This document shows, one piece after another, positions 1-12,169 of a DNA stretch of 64,000 bases. The position numbers and the translations under genes are program-made. The notes below the pieces were generated by a model that worked only from the letters and a program-made list of their open reading frames with translations, made no database searches and was not told where the DNA came from. Source of the DNA: Owenia fusiformis (lineage: Eukaryota > Annelida > Polychaeta > Sabellida > Oweniidae); NCBI GenBank assembly GCA_903813345.2, contig CAIIXF020000002.1, positions 25,620,455-25,684,454 on the forward strand, given 5' to 3'. How positions within the stretch are numbered: the first letter of the stretch is position 1; each line of letters opens with the position of its first letter.

Positions 1-395
1 TGTAACTGATCTTCATTAGAGATCTTAGGTCAAGTCAAGGTCACAATGACATTATATCTTGTAAACATAACTGAACTGAATGACTCATTAACTCTTGGCC
101 TTCCAGAAAGTACTGGAACTGTAATCATTTAATCAAGATTGAATCATGTGACTTAAGATGTCCAATCAGTGTTATTTTCTAGAAATCGTAACTTCTTGAA
201 ACATCTGGACTATGCCTTTGCACTATATAATGAGAGAGCTGATTTGGGCTGTCAGCAGAATTTCAAAGTTGATCAAAGGACATCTTCTTAGCGGAATATT
301 ACAGACACATACTGTGGGAACATTTATAACACTACAAACACACAACCTGAGGACTTTATATGAACATATATTGCAACACACACTATATACGGATT

Positions 396-605
396 ATAAT
401 ATACATTCAAGGATTATCATAAACATTTGAGGATTATCATCAAACATTTGTAGATTATCATCAAACATTATTGGATACGAACATTCTAGGATTACGACGA
501 ACAATATTGGATTATTACAAACATTGGAGAACTATTAACGATTATTGAAACATTTCGTGATCTGGAACATTCTCAAGGATCGTCAACGACATTTATCGAC
601 ATCAA
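396..605. repeat. Degenerate short tandem repeat (GGATTATCATCAAACATT-like)
   Basis: Units of roughly 25-30 bases around GGATTATCATCAAACATT recur with increasing divergence towards the right. The flanks (1-395 and 606-960) are AT-rich with no coding signal. Confidence 0.5.
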
Positions 606-959
606 GAATAAGCCGTATCATTGATTGGACATCACATAAGTATTAAATCTCCTTTATATTATTGTTATATTATTTAGTTTTCAAAATATAAATATATTGT
701 TATCATATTTTAATTGCTGTTTTTACCTTCTGTTATTTTCGAACGTAACAGTATTAACATGTTTTATTCATGTAGCTTTCCATTACTCATTTTGCAACAA
801 TGTAATGTACAAAACATTGTTCTTGTGTTATCAAGACAAAACAAAATAGACAGCAAATTTTTGAGCATTTTTCCATTGAAAATTTCCATGTATACTTCCT
901 CTCAGACTTATAAAAGTGAGTAAATTCCCTGAAATATTGGTATATTAACTACAAAATCC

Positions 960-2190
960 ACTTTTTGGGTGATTTGTTTCAAACCACGCCAACTGATTTT
1001 ACCGATTATTCACATTTTTAGTAGAAAAGCAGATTTTTGACTTTAAAAAGGCTCTCTCTTCAATAAATTTTCCATGTAGTTTTCCTCTCAGATTGGCCAG
1101 GTTCCATGATTTTTGCCCTAAGCCAAAATTGCCTGTGCTGCACATACCTACCCAAATTGTATGAGTGAACCCCCGGGATTTTATCATAGGGGTTGATCTG
1201 CCTTTTTGGTAGAGTTATCCATCAAGAGTTTGGACAAAATTAAATTCCCCAAAGTGACCTCCCCTAACCATTCCACCCTACACCACCCTGAAATGCATAT
1301 AAAATAAAGGGTATCACAAATTCAAATTCAAAAATGGCTCCAAACCACACCCTCGTGATAATCACGATGAGAGTTTCAGGCTACATAGGGTGCAGTCCTC
1401 CAAACAATCAGCAATGGCATTGGAAGCCATCCTTGGTCCAATGGTATTTCACTTCTTTCCATGTTGAATTGAAAGCAATGAAGCCTTTTGAAGAAGGATG
1501 GGTGAAGCTATTGAAACTGATATCTTTAAGGAAGGCAATTACAATAATTTTGTTCTGGCTATAAAAGGCAAGCATGCTTCAAATTCAATCAACCATGTCC
1601 ACCTTAATATAATAAACAGATATCTCATGCTATAAGACACTTTATTACCTCATTTGTATTTCTCAGCTGATTCTTCTCATCTCTATAAGAGATAATGTAA
1701 GATGGGCTGTGAATATCAAAACTATCTACTGTAAAACAGCTGAGTTAGGAAAATATGTATGTACATAAGTGCCAATGGGAAAGTACCAAAATGATTACAC
1801 AACACAGCAAGAAAAAGAAAAAAAATACCCAATCATAATCAAATTCAATTTCTATAGAACAATCAAAAACACAGAGAAATAGCTTTTATTAATCACCTAA
1901 AATAAATTCACACCTAACAAGCATGTTTTACAATAGTAGCAATGATAACTCAATAATGCAAAATGGAATCTGATTACCATGTGCATCATAATTTGATTTC
2001 TTATTACACCCTGCTAGGAGAGAATTGAATGTAATACTTTATGCTGATCTAATTACTAATTAGACTCAATAGTAGAAATCATCTTACGTCATGCTTCAAC
2101 AAGAGTCAGCTTGGAATATACCAATCTATCATTTTCTGTGTATAGATATATAAGCACCAAGAGTATATAATATACTATATATACATGTAT
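960..2190. other. Non-coding stretch without recognised features
   Basis: Only short open frames without family resemblance were seen. No RNA gene was recognised. Confidence 0.4.
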
Positions 2191-2195
2191 ACAAG

Positions 2196-2355
2196 GCATT
2201 AAAATGCTAAATGTCACCACCCATCATTTGTTACTGACTCCAATCGTCAAATGCTGAACAGGGAACAGCATGCAACCATTAAACACCGAAAAACATCCAC
2301 AAAAATAGTTGGAGACTATAATGATATGTCACCACTTCTGGTAGTGACATAATAA
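2196..2355 (-). repeat. Hairpin-headed dispersed element (GTCACCAC family), minus orientation
   Basis: It starts AAGGCATTAAAATGCTAAAT then GTCACCACC, and ends with a CACCACTTCTGGTAGTGAC hairpin. The same ends recur at about 4.5, 20.6, 25.7, 30.4, 31.0, 38.0, 40.5, 46.6, 57.4 and 63.7 kb. No protein is encoded. Confidence 0.75.
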
Positions 2356-2359
2356 CAGA

Positions 2360-3900
2360 TAACAGAAGAAGACCAAAGCGCATCATTATTTTGCAGCAAA
2401 AGGAACATCTAAGACTGGATCAATGATATGGAAAACAAAACCCCAATAACCCAATCTACAATCTAAGACACAAAGAAAAATTTCTAAAACCCTCTCCCCG
2501 TATAATTCAGCAGTCAACAACACAATCAAAAACCAAAATGTTAAATCTAGATGCATGTACCTCACATTCTCAAAAGTGGAAAGAATTTTGCAAAAAATTA
2601 ACCAAGTATTGTTTTCGCTCCTATTAAATCTACACACAACTTTTTTTTATTCCTAACCTTGTTTCTGAATACAAACTGAATGTTTCTGTGTATGAACTAT
2701 CAAATACAGAATGCAGGTTCAAAGTAATAATTTTTCGGAAAATACTTTGATATTAACATTTCCCAATTTTTTGTCTCAATTTTTCTTGAAATGCAGAACT
2801 ACCAAAAATACTTTGAAATAACATTTCCCAATTTTTTGTAATTTTTCTAAAAGTGCAAAACTACCAAAATATTTTTTCCATCAATTTATAGACCCACAAT
2901 TTATTTTGTAAACAACCCAAATCCTATTAGCTTCATTGCAAAGCAGTATCTTACATCACCCTTGCTTCACAGTAAAACTGGCTAATGACACACCGTGATG
3001 GAATTTCAAGATTTATTTGCACAACCTCTGGAATGAACATATACTAAGCTAAATAGACTTAATCTCTTATTTATAAAACAACAGTATACATTTCATGTAT
3101 TATACGAAACAAGATCCATCATCTGAACTAAAAAATATTGCAAAGAGCCACAGAAAAATCTGGATTGCTTTAATTCAATGTTATGTACGCCTGTATTTAA
3201 ATGATCTGTATATATACCTACTGTACCCCCCCCCCCTCCCATAAAAAATGATCTCACAATATTAAGAAATATTACAGCATAAGTTTCACTCCAAATTGTG
3301 ACCTTTATAGTACAGACTTACTTACCAGTTTCAGCCCAGAGTTATAGCTTCACTTGCACAATGTTAATGTAACACATGGCACCTGGGCTTGCAATTTCAC
3401 CTGTATAGTATTACTAAACTAAATAAAAATAAAAATTACTTCAAATTTCTATATATTTTAGACTATCACTTTCAAGTACTTTGGTATTTCTGTGTAATAA
3501 AAAATAGTTCTTAATTTAGATGTTTCAAGTCCCAGATTTTATCCAGGGATTGTCTCATCTTTCATTTTACATTAACAATTTATTGTCTAGGCATTGCCCC
3601 TGGGGACAATATGTAATTGCTGTATCTTTGAAGTGGTTTAGATAATCTTCTAAAAGTCAAACTGCTCTTAACCATTGTAATTTCTCCTTTGAATCCCATC
3701 ACCTCGCTGCACTTAGTTTCTGAATCTGACTATTATGGTTGATTTCATATGTGGACTTGGTTGAGATCTTATCCATCTCAAATGGGAGTTTCATGATTTT
3801 CTTACAATACATATACACAGACTGAATGCTGATTAGATACACAAATAAATAATTTAGCTCTTCTTTGATGCTAACAAAATTAGTACTTTATCTCCAGTCT
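2360..3900. other. AT-rich non-coding stretch
   Basis: Contains a short local duplication (AACATTTCCCAATTTTTTGT at about 2757 and 2821) and a poly-C run near 3225. No gene was seen. Confidence 0.4.
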
Positions 3901-3904
3901 CAAG

Positions 3905-3946
3905 TACTAATATAATATAATATAATATAATATAATACAATATACA
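3905..3946. repeat. Microsatellite (ATATA)n
   Basis: Pentanucleotide TATAA repeated about seven times with one change near the end. Confidence 0.85.
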
Positions 3947-4109
3947 GTAATAATAATAGCATCATATAATCCCTACAATTTGGCAATAAATTGTTAACAA
4001 ATCAGTACTTTGGAAAAAAACAATATTTGTACCAAATCAGTAAAAATATTTAGTTCAGAATCATTGCTTTATTAGCACTAAATAAGTATCAAAAATTGAT
4101 CTCAATAGA

Positions 4110-4265
4110 ATTTTTCGCTAAGAAATAAGACCAAAGTTCACAATTCAAATGTTGAAGTGAACAAAATGGCGGCTTTTTGAATTCAAATTTTGAATCACGA
4201 CATCTCCATATATGGGACAGAATATCGATGTTGCACTCTGGGAGCCAATCCTCCTTGGACTGGAT
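4110..4265 (-). repeat. Dispersed repeat shared with 47.97-48.15 kb
   Basis: GAAATAAGACCAAA, AAAATGGC(G/A)G and CTGGGAGCCAATCCT occur in the same order here and in formin intron 14. Both copies are on the same strand. The ends are not defined. Confidence 0.5.
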
Positions 4266-4531
4266 ACAAAGTTTATGTAATTTCTTGAGGTCTTATGAAA
4301 TGCTTTGAGTAACAATAATAAGATAAAGCCCTTATGTACAAGAGCACAATTGAGAACGATACAATAGGTCCTTGACACAATCAATGTTACATAATATGAC
4401 ATAATATAATCCTTATAATGTGTCCCCTCCCCCGACACAATCAAAATATAGCAATGTTAAAGCACAATCAAATTCCAGCACAATCTAACAATTATCCAAC
4501 ACATTCAAACACAAGCACAATCAAACAAGGC

Positions 4532-4680
4532 ATTAACATGCAGCATTTCACCACCTGAAATTTGTAACAGATGCTGGCTGCTGAACACCAACTACCAAAT
4601 GCCAAACACAGGACACAAAACACCATCCACAAAAAAGTTTGAAACTATGTCACAATTTCTGGTGGTGACACAAAAATAGC
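4532..4680 (-). repeat. Hairpin-headed dispersed element (GTCACCAC family), minus orientation
   Basis: Begins AAGGCATTAACATGCAGCAT, then a TTTGTAACAGATG core and CACAATTTCTGGTGGTGACA at the other end. It is about 150 bp, like the short copies elsewhere. Confidence 0.75.
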
Positions 4681-4721
4681 AATCATATTGATATCAAATA
4701 ACCTTTAAGATTTTTGTCCAA

Positions 4722-5255
4722 TTATTGCCAATTATTGCCCTATCCTCCTAATTACATGATCTTTTGCCCCATCCTCCTAATCACACGACCTATTGCCCTA
4801 TTCTCCTAATTACAGGATATATTGCCCTAATCCAGAATGATCTATTGCCCTATCCTCCTAATAACATGATCTATTGCCCTATCCTTCTAATTACATGATG
4901 TATTGCCCTATTCTCCTAATTACATGACCTATTGCTATTGACCTATCTCAGAATGATCTATTGCCCCAGGCCCGTTGCCAGGATTTGCCAAGGGGGGTTC
5001 AGTTTTCAAAAGTTTCCAGGGGGGGTTCACATTTGACAATTTTGGCCCAAATATAGCTAAAATCACTTGAGAAGTGCTCAAAATGGTGAAAAACTGCATG
5101 ATTTTTAAAGAATTTTTGGAACCCCCCCCCCTTGGCTACGGGCCTGTGCCCTATCCTCCTAATAACATGATCTATTGCCCTATCCTCCTAATAACATGAT
5201 CTATTGCCCTATCCTCCTAATTACATGATCTATTGCCAATATTCCTTCTAATTCA
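4722..5255. repeat. Minisatellite (ATTGCCCTATCCTCCTAATT unit), split by a transposon
   Basis: Degenerate units of about 30 bases, ATTGCCCTATCCTCCTAATT then ACATGATCT, run from about 4722 to 4966 and resume at 5147. The gap is exactly a CAGGCCCG element flanked by duplicated TGCCC. Confidence 0.85.
4967..5146. mobile_element. Short TIR element, CAGGCCCG family (hAT-like MITE), copy with intact ends
   Basis: The left end is CAGGCCCGTTGCCAGG and the right end CCTTGGCTACGGGCCTG, which are inverted repeats. A 5-bp duplication, TGCCC, flanks both sides (4962-4966 and 5147-5151). The interior is GGGGGGTTC and CCCCCCCC runs around a short A/T-rich core. It is non-coding and was moved in trans. Confidence 0.85.
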
Positions 5256-5455
5256 TATTGATTATGCCTCTATAAGCAGATAAGTGACTCATAGCACATC
5301 TCAAATGCAAAGAAGCAATATTGCTAGGAATATAAATGGTTTCTGTCTAATATGTCTGAATGGATAAAGTTTTATCTAATGTCTTCAGTAACTTGCTACC
5401 TCCGTCTACATGCATTTAATAAACCAAAAGTCAATTTGTTGTGATATATAGCCTT

Positions 5456-5655
5456 GCAGTGATTCTCCCAGTATTTTTTTGGGTGCAAAATTCACATTTT
5501 CACTATTCAGACGAAGTGGTCAAAATGTGCCCATCTTTATGATTTTTCTCATTTTCAAATGGGTGCAAATGGATTTTCAGGTGGGTGCAAGGCTATTTTC
5601 AAAATCTCAGGTGGGTGCTGCGCCCACTTGCTTTAATGCTTGGGAGATCACTACC
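5456..5655 (+). repeat. Dispersed element with GTGATCTCCC-type ends (GGGTGCAAAATTC family)
   Basis: Begins GCAGTGATTCTCCCAG and ends TTGGGAGATCACTAC, which are imperfect inverted repeats. A second copy lies in the opposite orientation at 24752-24957. An open frame is shared by the two copies only because the DNA is shared. Confidence 0.75.
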
Positions 5656-5879
5656 TTGTGTAAGAAGCAATAAGATGAAACATTAGCAAGAACACAAGAT
5701 ACTGATTATCCACAGAGTGGTATTGAATATCATCGATGCCTTATAACAATACAATTAGCTGATCTGAGGATATGTACATCCTCAATAAGGAAACCCAAAC
5801 CTCTCATAATCATCAAGCATTGTCTTTTCTCTTATTAGGTTTTCTTACATCTTTCAACCAATATATAACCTAATTTACA

Positions 5880-5985
5880 TCCTCCGAACACAGGCCTCCA
5901 GAACTCCTTGTTCCTTGTTCTTTCAACTGAAAGAACATTGTGAATGATATCTAGAGCCCTTTCACCTGAAGTCCAGGGTTTGTCC
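5880..5985. repeat. Dispersed repeat shared with about 17.17-17.26 kb
   Basis: CTCCGAACACAGGCCTCCAGAACTC here and CTCCGAACAAAGGCCCCCAG at 17.18 kb, followed in both by GAATGAT(A/G)TCT(A/G)GA. Both run in the same direction. Identity unknown. Confidence 0.45.
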
Positions 5986-6029
5986 ATGAATGCCCAATGG
6001 CAATGACAATGTACTCTATACCAGGACAC

Positions 6030-7000
6030 ATGATAATCTCTAATTAATGGCTAATGGCACAATGTCACTTTAAGCAAGGGCCCCAAGTACAGTACCTGAT
6101 GCACAGAACCAATCAATACAATTCTATAATACACTGAGGCAGTTTATTCCCCTAGAGGTATCAGTTGGATTTGCATTACTCATCGAGTAATTAGCTCCAA
6201 GACCTGAAAGGAACCTTCCTCTTCTCTTTTTTTAATATGTGTCCATTTATTTTTTATGCTTTTTCATTGAATTGCTTGCATGACTGAATATGTTAACTGT
6301 CTGCTATTACCATAGTAACACCTCAATATTGATGAATTTTTCCAAATGAAATAGTCTCTATACATAATATGATTAAATAGAAGTGGATATCGGACGCCTG
6401 CATCGATGTGGGGTGGGGGGGGGGGGGTGATTATTGAGCTACTGGATGTTGCTGACTGTTGAAAAAATATAACAATATTAATTTTGCCTTAAACCAGAAA
6501 CAAATAATAAAGTTTCAACAATTCAACTTCAACAAACCAAGACAACCATTCATCAATATCATAATTAAGAGCAGCACACACATCCACAGAAATTGTTTGA
6601 CACCCCAAAAGCATAACAAATTTTTCAGCATAACCTATTACCATATATAACCCAATTACAAAAAATAACATGAAAGGAAAACCAATGAGGAACAACAGAG
6701 CCATTGTGTTATTGATCTGCCCTTATCTTTAATGCCATTATATATCAACAGGAAAATGGATTTTTGATAAAAATTTCAATATAACTGACATCTGTCTTCA
6801 GACATGTGATAAACCAACTTAAAGTAGAGATGGGTGTGCATATAAAAGTCTGGATATGATTCCATAAAATTCCTGTAAGATAATTATTTCCACAATAAAT
6901 GGAACTCTGTTATGAGACTCTCTCACCCCCCCCCCCTTCAGTTACCATTCCTTCTCTTTGTTTACTTCCAAGAACTAGCTCTTCTAAGCCCTACCCAAAG
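6030..7000. other. Non-coding stretch without recognised genes
   Basis: Holds a poly-G run at 6413-6427 and an X-box-like ATTACCATAGTAAC at about 6306. No coding signal. Confidence 0.35.
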
Positions 7001-7007
7001 TACCATC

Positions 7008-7126
7008 CCAAGCCCATAGCCAGAATGGGGGGTTCGGGGTTCTGGCCAAAGATTCTTTCAAAATCATGCAATTTTTCACCATTCTGAGCACTTTTGGGCC
7101 AAAGCTGTCAAATGTGAGCCCCCCCC
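7008..7126. mobile_element. CAGGCCCG-family TIR element, degraded copy
   Basis: CCCATAGCCAGAATGGGGGG at one end, then ATTCTTTCAAAATCATGCA and TTTTTCACCATTCTGAGCAC. This is the core of the 4967-5146 element in reverse orientation. One terminus is lost. Confidence 0.6.
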
Positions 7127-7199
7127 CTTAAAATCGTTTAAAAATCAGCAAAATCTGTCTACTGCCCTGCATCTGAACCCCCCCCCCCTCCATAGCAGT

Positions 7200-9170
7200 A
7201 CATTCTGTCAATTATAATAAGGAATATGGCTCTACAGTACTTGCCATAGCAAGATGCAAATTGATTTTTTCTTGTGACTTGTTTGATTCCCGATTCCAGT
7301 AGAAATTCAACTAGTCTTCCACCAACAAATTGCACCAATATATCATCATTTTTCTCCAATGATCAACTCCAGACACCAAACATCAATGATGTAGTAATGT
7401 TTCAATTTATTTCTTAGTACGTAAGAGCTTCAGAAACATATCTCACACCTCAAACACCTTTCACACCATGATCATATCATTCACACTATGATCATACCTA
7501 TCATCACTACACTCCTGGGGAGCATGAATCATAGCAGTAATGCTATAGAGCTTGCTGTCAAAAGCATGTGGGTTGTCATTTGCATGACAGATATTGATCC
7601 ACAAAGTGATATCAGTGTTGGGTCAAAAAAAATGTTTTGAAAAATATTTTCTACCATGCAGCTTGAATGTGAAAAAATTGACCCCCTCATGAAACTTTGG
7701 TCTTATTTTTTAAAAGTTTAGGACTAATTTCAACAAAATGTTGGGGCCCATCTTAGAACCCCTAACATAATTGACAATGTATACATGGTTGTCTAATTAA
7801 AGAGCTACCTCAATAATATCATAAATAAGTAATTGTGAAAATAGTCATTTCCATTCTTATAAATCTATCATAAAACTTATTGTACCCTTTGATTTGCAAC
7901 ATTTCATCTAAGTACTTAATAAATCTAACAATTATTCATTATTTGAATTATATATTTGATACGAGTTTATGATAACTCATTCCTTGAGTACTGCCACTGT
8001 GATACCTATATTTGTTCAATAAAGAGCTGACAAATATTTTGAGATGGAATTCACATTTTTGTTACTACTCACCTTTACTTTAAGCTATCTGGATAATACT
8101 GCCTGCTCTTTCTTCCCAATATAATATCCACAAATATCCAATGGTGATATCTACTTGGATATGGATTTATCCCTGCGATTGATAATATCCAATGTAGTGT
8201 GTAATTTTATCACTATAATCCAGATACAATGACCCAGTATTTATGAATATCACCTCACCTTATGGGAGTACATTACATTACTACGGCGATCAATTTATTC
8301 AGATACAGAATTGCATATATTGCTTCGTCTGATTCCCTTCATCTGTTCATGGTCATCGCAACATATTAATCCAAATAAAAAATAAATTCAACAATTTATC
8401 GATGAATCACCTACATTTCTTGTATAATTATCATAAAAAATATTTCTATTGTCTGCTGTTTATTAGTAATTATTGTTTACTTGGAATTTTGCAGGTCGTT
8501 CATAAATTACAGAATTTAGAGCGTATTTTCTGCGAGGGCTAAAGCTATTGATCCACCTAAAGGCTACCCTTGCATAAAATTTCACTGTACCATTCAGATT
8601 CATTTCATGCTATGATAAAACTGAGAAGTAACAAATTCATATGTATTTTTGTATGATTTTGAGTATTTGCTGTGTGGCAAGTCATAATATTCCTTGCTAA
8701 AGAATAAGCCATCAAGCATATTTACAATGCTTTATTTCAGAGAGCCTGACTGTATATTGCCTATTACGGGATCAATATAATATATATGATGTCTGAAACA
8801 CATGCTTTAGAATAACATTATAGAAAGAAATCTAACATTTATGAAGAGGTTCATGCTTTTTTCATGGATTTTTCAACATATAAGGAATGAGAAATGAACA
8901 CGGAACTGAAAATTTAGCATTTACACCCCCAGCCTCCTTATTAACATTAGGGAGGGGGATACTGATCAAATGGTTTGGCGTTTGAGAATGGTGTTAAATG
9001 AATGAGTAATAGTGAAGACTCCTTGAGCAAATGCTATTCTTGTGGAAGTAATAATATTTGTGATCTTATCCAAATCTATTTATGTTAATGGAACTTACTG
9101 TCTTTAGAGGCAATATTCTAGAACTCAATGCTCTGCTGATGATATCAAAAGTAATAAATTAACATTTGTT
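7200..9170. other. AT-rich non-coding stretch
   Basis: No gene, RNA or long repeat was recognised. Short imperfect direct repeats of TCACAC(C/T)ATGATCATA occur near 7465-7500. Confidence 0.35.
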
Positions 9171-9228
9171 TTTTTTACTCAACAAAACAAGACATTGGCA
9201 AAAGAAAAAATATTGGATTAACTTTACA

Positions 9229-9330
9229 GGCCCATAGCCGGCTTTTCCCAAGGGGGAGTTCATTTTTCAAAAAATTCCAGGGGGGGTCACATTTCACAAT
9301 AAAATGGTGAAAACTGCATGATTGGCTACA
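9229..9330. mobile_element. CAGGCCCG-family TIR element, right end missing
   Basis: Starts CAGGCCCATAGCCGGCTTTT and keeps GGTGAAAACTGCATGATTGG. It then runs directly into the fold-back element at 9335, and its usual right end is absent. Confidence 0.65.
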
Positions 9331-9334
9331 TACA

Positions 9335-9587
9335 CACTGTTCCACAGCTGGATAACTGCAGTTAGCTTCATTCAAGATGGTTGACGAGATTCTTTCGTTT
9401 TCGATTAACCTCCGATTTCAGCTAAACTAAGTTGAATCTTGATTCCAAAAGTTTCGCCATGCAAATTAATAACACTACGATTGTATTCAACTTAGTGTAG
9501 CTTTCGGTTTATCGAAAACGAAAGAATCCCGGCAACCATCTTGAATGAAGCTAACTGCAGTTAGAGTTATCCAGCTGTGGAACAGTG
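9335..9587. mobile_element. Fold-back MITE, about 253 bp
   Basis: The left arm CACTGTTCCACAGCTGGATA, continuing through GCTTCATTCAAGATGGTTG, is repeated inverted at 9510-9587 (CAACCATCTTGAATGAAGC ... CCAGCTGTGGAACAGTG). Inner parts such as TTTCGTTTTCGAT / ATCGAAAACGAAA also pair. Non-coding. Confidence 0.85.
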
Positions 9588-10230
9588 ATACAGAATATCC
9601 AGGACTTAATTTAATTATGAATATCTGAATAACATTATCTCACCATTATGGACCTCCTAACGTGTCCTAATTAATACTGATAACGATAAATGAATCACAT
9701 TTATTCTGATTAATCATTGGATCAATTTATATTATTTGAAATCAATTGGTATAATCCCCTCATGTCATTATACAGGGCTATACAGTGTGATGAATTATGT
9801 ACTTATGTTATAGCTCAAGTCATCATAGCATAATCCATTGTATTTGACATAACTGATAACCACCCTTATCTGATATATTCGTTAATACTTAATTGGTCAT
9901 TCCTCCATATTTCTTGAACTTCGTGAAGTGGGGTGGGGCATATTAGGGGAAGGGTGCTAAACATGGCGATTATCTTATCCTATATATTCCCTTGGCATTA
10001 CTCCCGTTCATGTCCTCTCCCAGCCATTTCAACTTCATGTCTCACATTGTTTAAAGTGTATTATACCCCATACAATCAATATATATTCCCATTCATATCC
10101 CATTACCCATATTATTCAATCCCATTCCATTATCATCCATGTTCAGAGTCAAAAAAGGGAGCAAAGAATCTATTATTTGAGTGAACTAAAATATGTTACA
10201 AGTCTAGACAAATTCAAGATATCCTTGCTG

Positions 10231-10503
10231 AAGTATGATGATTTGGCATATCATACCAAAACAAGAACTAAGTATGATGATTTGGCATATCATACCAAAA
10301 CAATAACTAAGTATGATGATTTGGCATATCATACCAAAACAAGAACTAAGTATGATGATTTGGCATATCATACCAAAACAAGAACTAAGTATGATGATTT
10401 GGCATATCATACCAAAACAAGAACTAAGTATGATGATTTGGCAACTTTTACCAAAACAAGAACTAAGTATGATGATTTGGCATATTGCACCATAACAAAA
10501 AAA
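10231..10503. repeat. 39-bp minisatellite, seven units
   Basis: Units of 39 bases beginning AAGTATGATGATTTGGCATA start at 10231, 10270, 10309, 10348, 10387, 10426 and 10465. The middle five are nearly identical. Because 39 is a multiple of three, several frames on both strands stay open; this is not evidence for a protein. Confidence 0.95.
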
Positions 10504-10891
10504 GATTGCTAAGGAATGCTGATCTGAAGTGAAAACATATGTGGAGGAAGGGAAGATACCCGGAGAAGATATCATTGCCAAACATCTTCCCACTGGTCAT
10601 ACAAATTCCACCTGATTTCTCTTTAAAATTTGAATGAACTGCCTGATTTTCTGATATTTCTGTATAATTTAGAGTGATAACTACATGCCTGTATACTTTT
10701 GTCCTTGCTAATTCCCCTACATTTCGTGCTATTTTCAATTTTAAAACATGAGGCACTAAGGAATTTCCCTCGTGGGAATGTTATCAAAAATGTGGTGATC
10801 TTGAGCAGATTTTTTATCTCTTTAATACATATCATAGATTACTGTTACCCCGTGAGTATGCAATAAATATGCTAGATTAAACCTAACAGCA

Positions 10892-11923
10892 TACGAGGGT
10901 ATATCATAAAGTTCTCATAATATCTCTCTAATTTTTTTATTTTCCAATATATTCTGATGAATTTTGCACATAATGTGTAGTATAGAATGCTGTATTAATC
11001 TATCAAAACATATTTGGTATAACAGAAATATTATTCAAGAAATGGTTGCCATAGTAACCCGAAATCAAGGCACCCGGGGCAAATAAAAAATTGTGCAAGA
11101 ATAGCCCCAACTAACCATGTTTAAATACATAATAAGTTATCAAATAAGCTGTGAAACACATCAAATTGTTAAATGCCATGTTTTCTTGACTGTTTTGAAC
11201 AATCATAATGGTCATGTGAATTGTGTGATATCATAATGGATGATTGTAATGCTTCATTAGAAGTGTTGTTAGGCACTACAACTGTTTTGTCAAATATTCC
11301 AAGGAAAGTCGATTTCCCCTTTAGTTTATCTTAAATATGTTTAGACCACAAATAGGGTCGTAATTTTGTTGATATCTTTGCAACATATCTGTTTTAGATC
11401 ATCTTTAGTATGATCATAGGACTTTTCGAACTTAACCAAACTTATTGTCAGTATGAATTTTATTTTTCTGATGATCTCTGCATCTATGCATTATCTTACT
11501 CTGTCATTTCTGATCATTAAGCTTTGATTCTCAGAGTCTGGTATCACATCTAATGAAGCATGTAAGCATCCCCTAAGACATCACATAATTCACAATTTCA
11601 CATGATCAATTTATTTTATAGTAAAAGCATTTAACAACATTTAACATAACATTTCAATGTGTTTGATAATTTATGAGAGTTTATTATGTATGTAAACATA
11701 GTTAATTAAGCTCATTTTCTCAATTATTTTTATTTGCCCCGGGTGCCTTGATTTCCGGTTACTATGGCAACCATTACTTATTTAATTTTTCTGTTGTACC
11801 AAATATTTTTGATAGATTAATACAGTGTTCTATACTGCAGATTTCATGAAAATTTCATTAGAATATATTGAAAAATAAAAAAATTAGAGAGATATTATGA
11901 GAACTTTATGATATACCCTCGTA
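10892..11923. mobile_element. Long fold-back element with mariner-like ends, about 1.03 kb
   Basis: The left end TACGAGGGTATATCATAAAG is repeated inverted at the right end (CTTTATGATATACCCTCGTA). Similarity continues for about 200 bases per arm and, more weakly, into the centre. The ACGAGGGT-type terminus between TA dinucleotides fits Tc1/mariner. No transposase frame remains. Each arm carries an X-box-like GTTGCCATAGTAAC. Confidence 0.8.
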
Positions 11924-12169
11924 TTATTGATGGCTATGTAAATAAATAGCATAATATATGTCAATGCTCCAATGCATCAAATTAATTCCATCAAATTATG
12001 TTTATGTTTTCTCCACACCTATTATTGAATCCCTTGCAATGTTTCTGATATCGTTTATTTCATTCTTCATATCCAATTCAACAGATTCTGGAATAATGGT
12101 AGTCAATATGTAAGAATGTATCACAATGCCATATCTAATCGGGCATAGGGGGGGGGGGGGAGGAGCACA

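Noticed and set aside
5479-5673. Open frame similar to one at 24678-24935 on the other strand, suggesting a conserved small protein
   Set aside because: Both lie inside copies of the same dispersed element, so the likeness is that of the repeat DNA. The frame is short and the copies differ by indels.
10231-10503. CRISPR-like regular array
   Set aside because: The units are directly adjacent without unique spacers, and the genome is animal; it is a simple minisatellite.
10177-10593. Overlapping repetitive frames on both strands (KYDDLAYHTKT-like units)
   Set aside because: They arise from a 39-bp minisatellite whose period is a multiple of three, so any stop-free unit stays open in several frames. 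No start context, splice signals or family resemblance.
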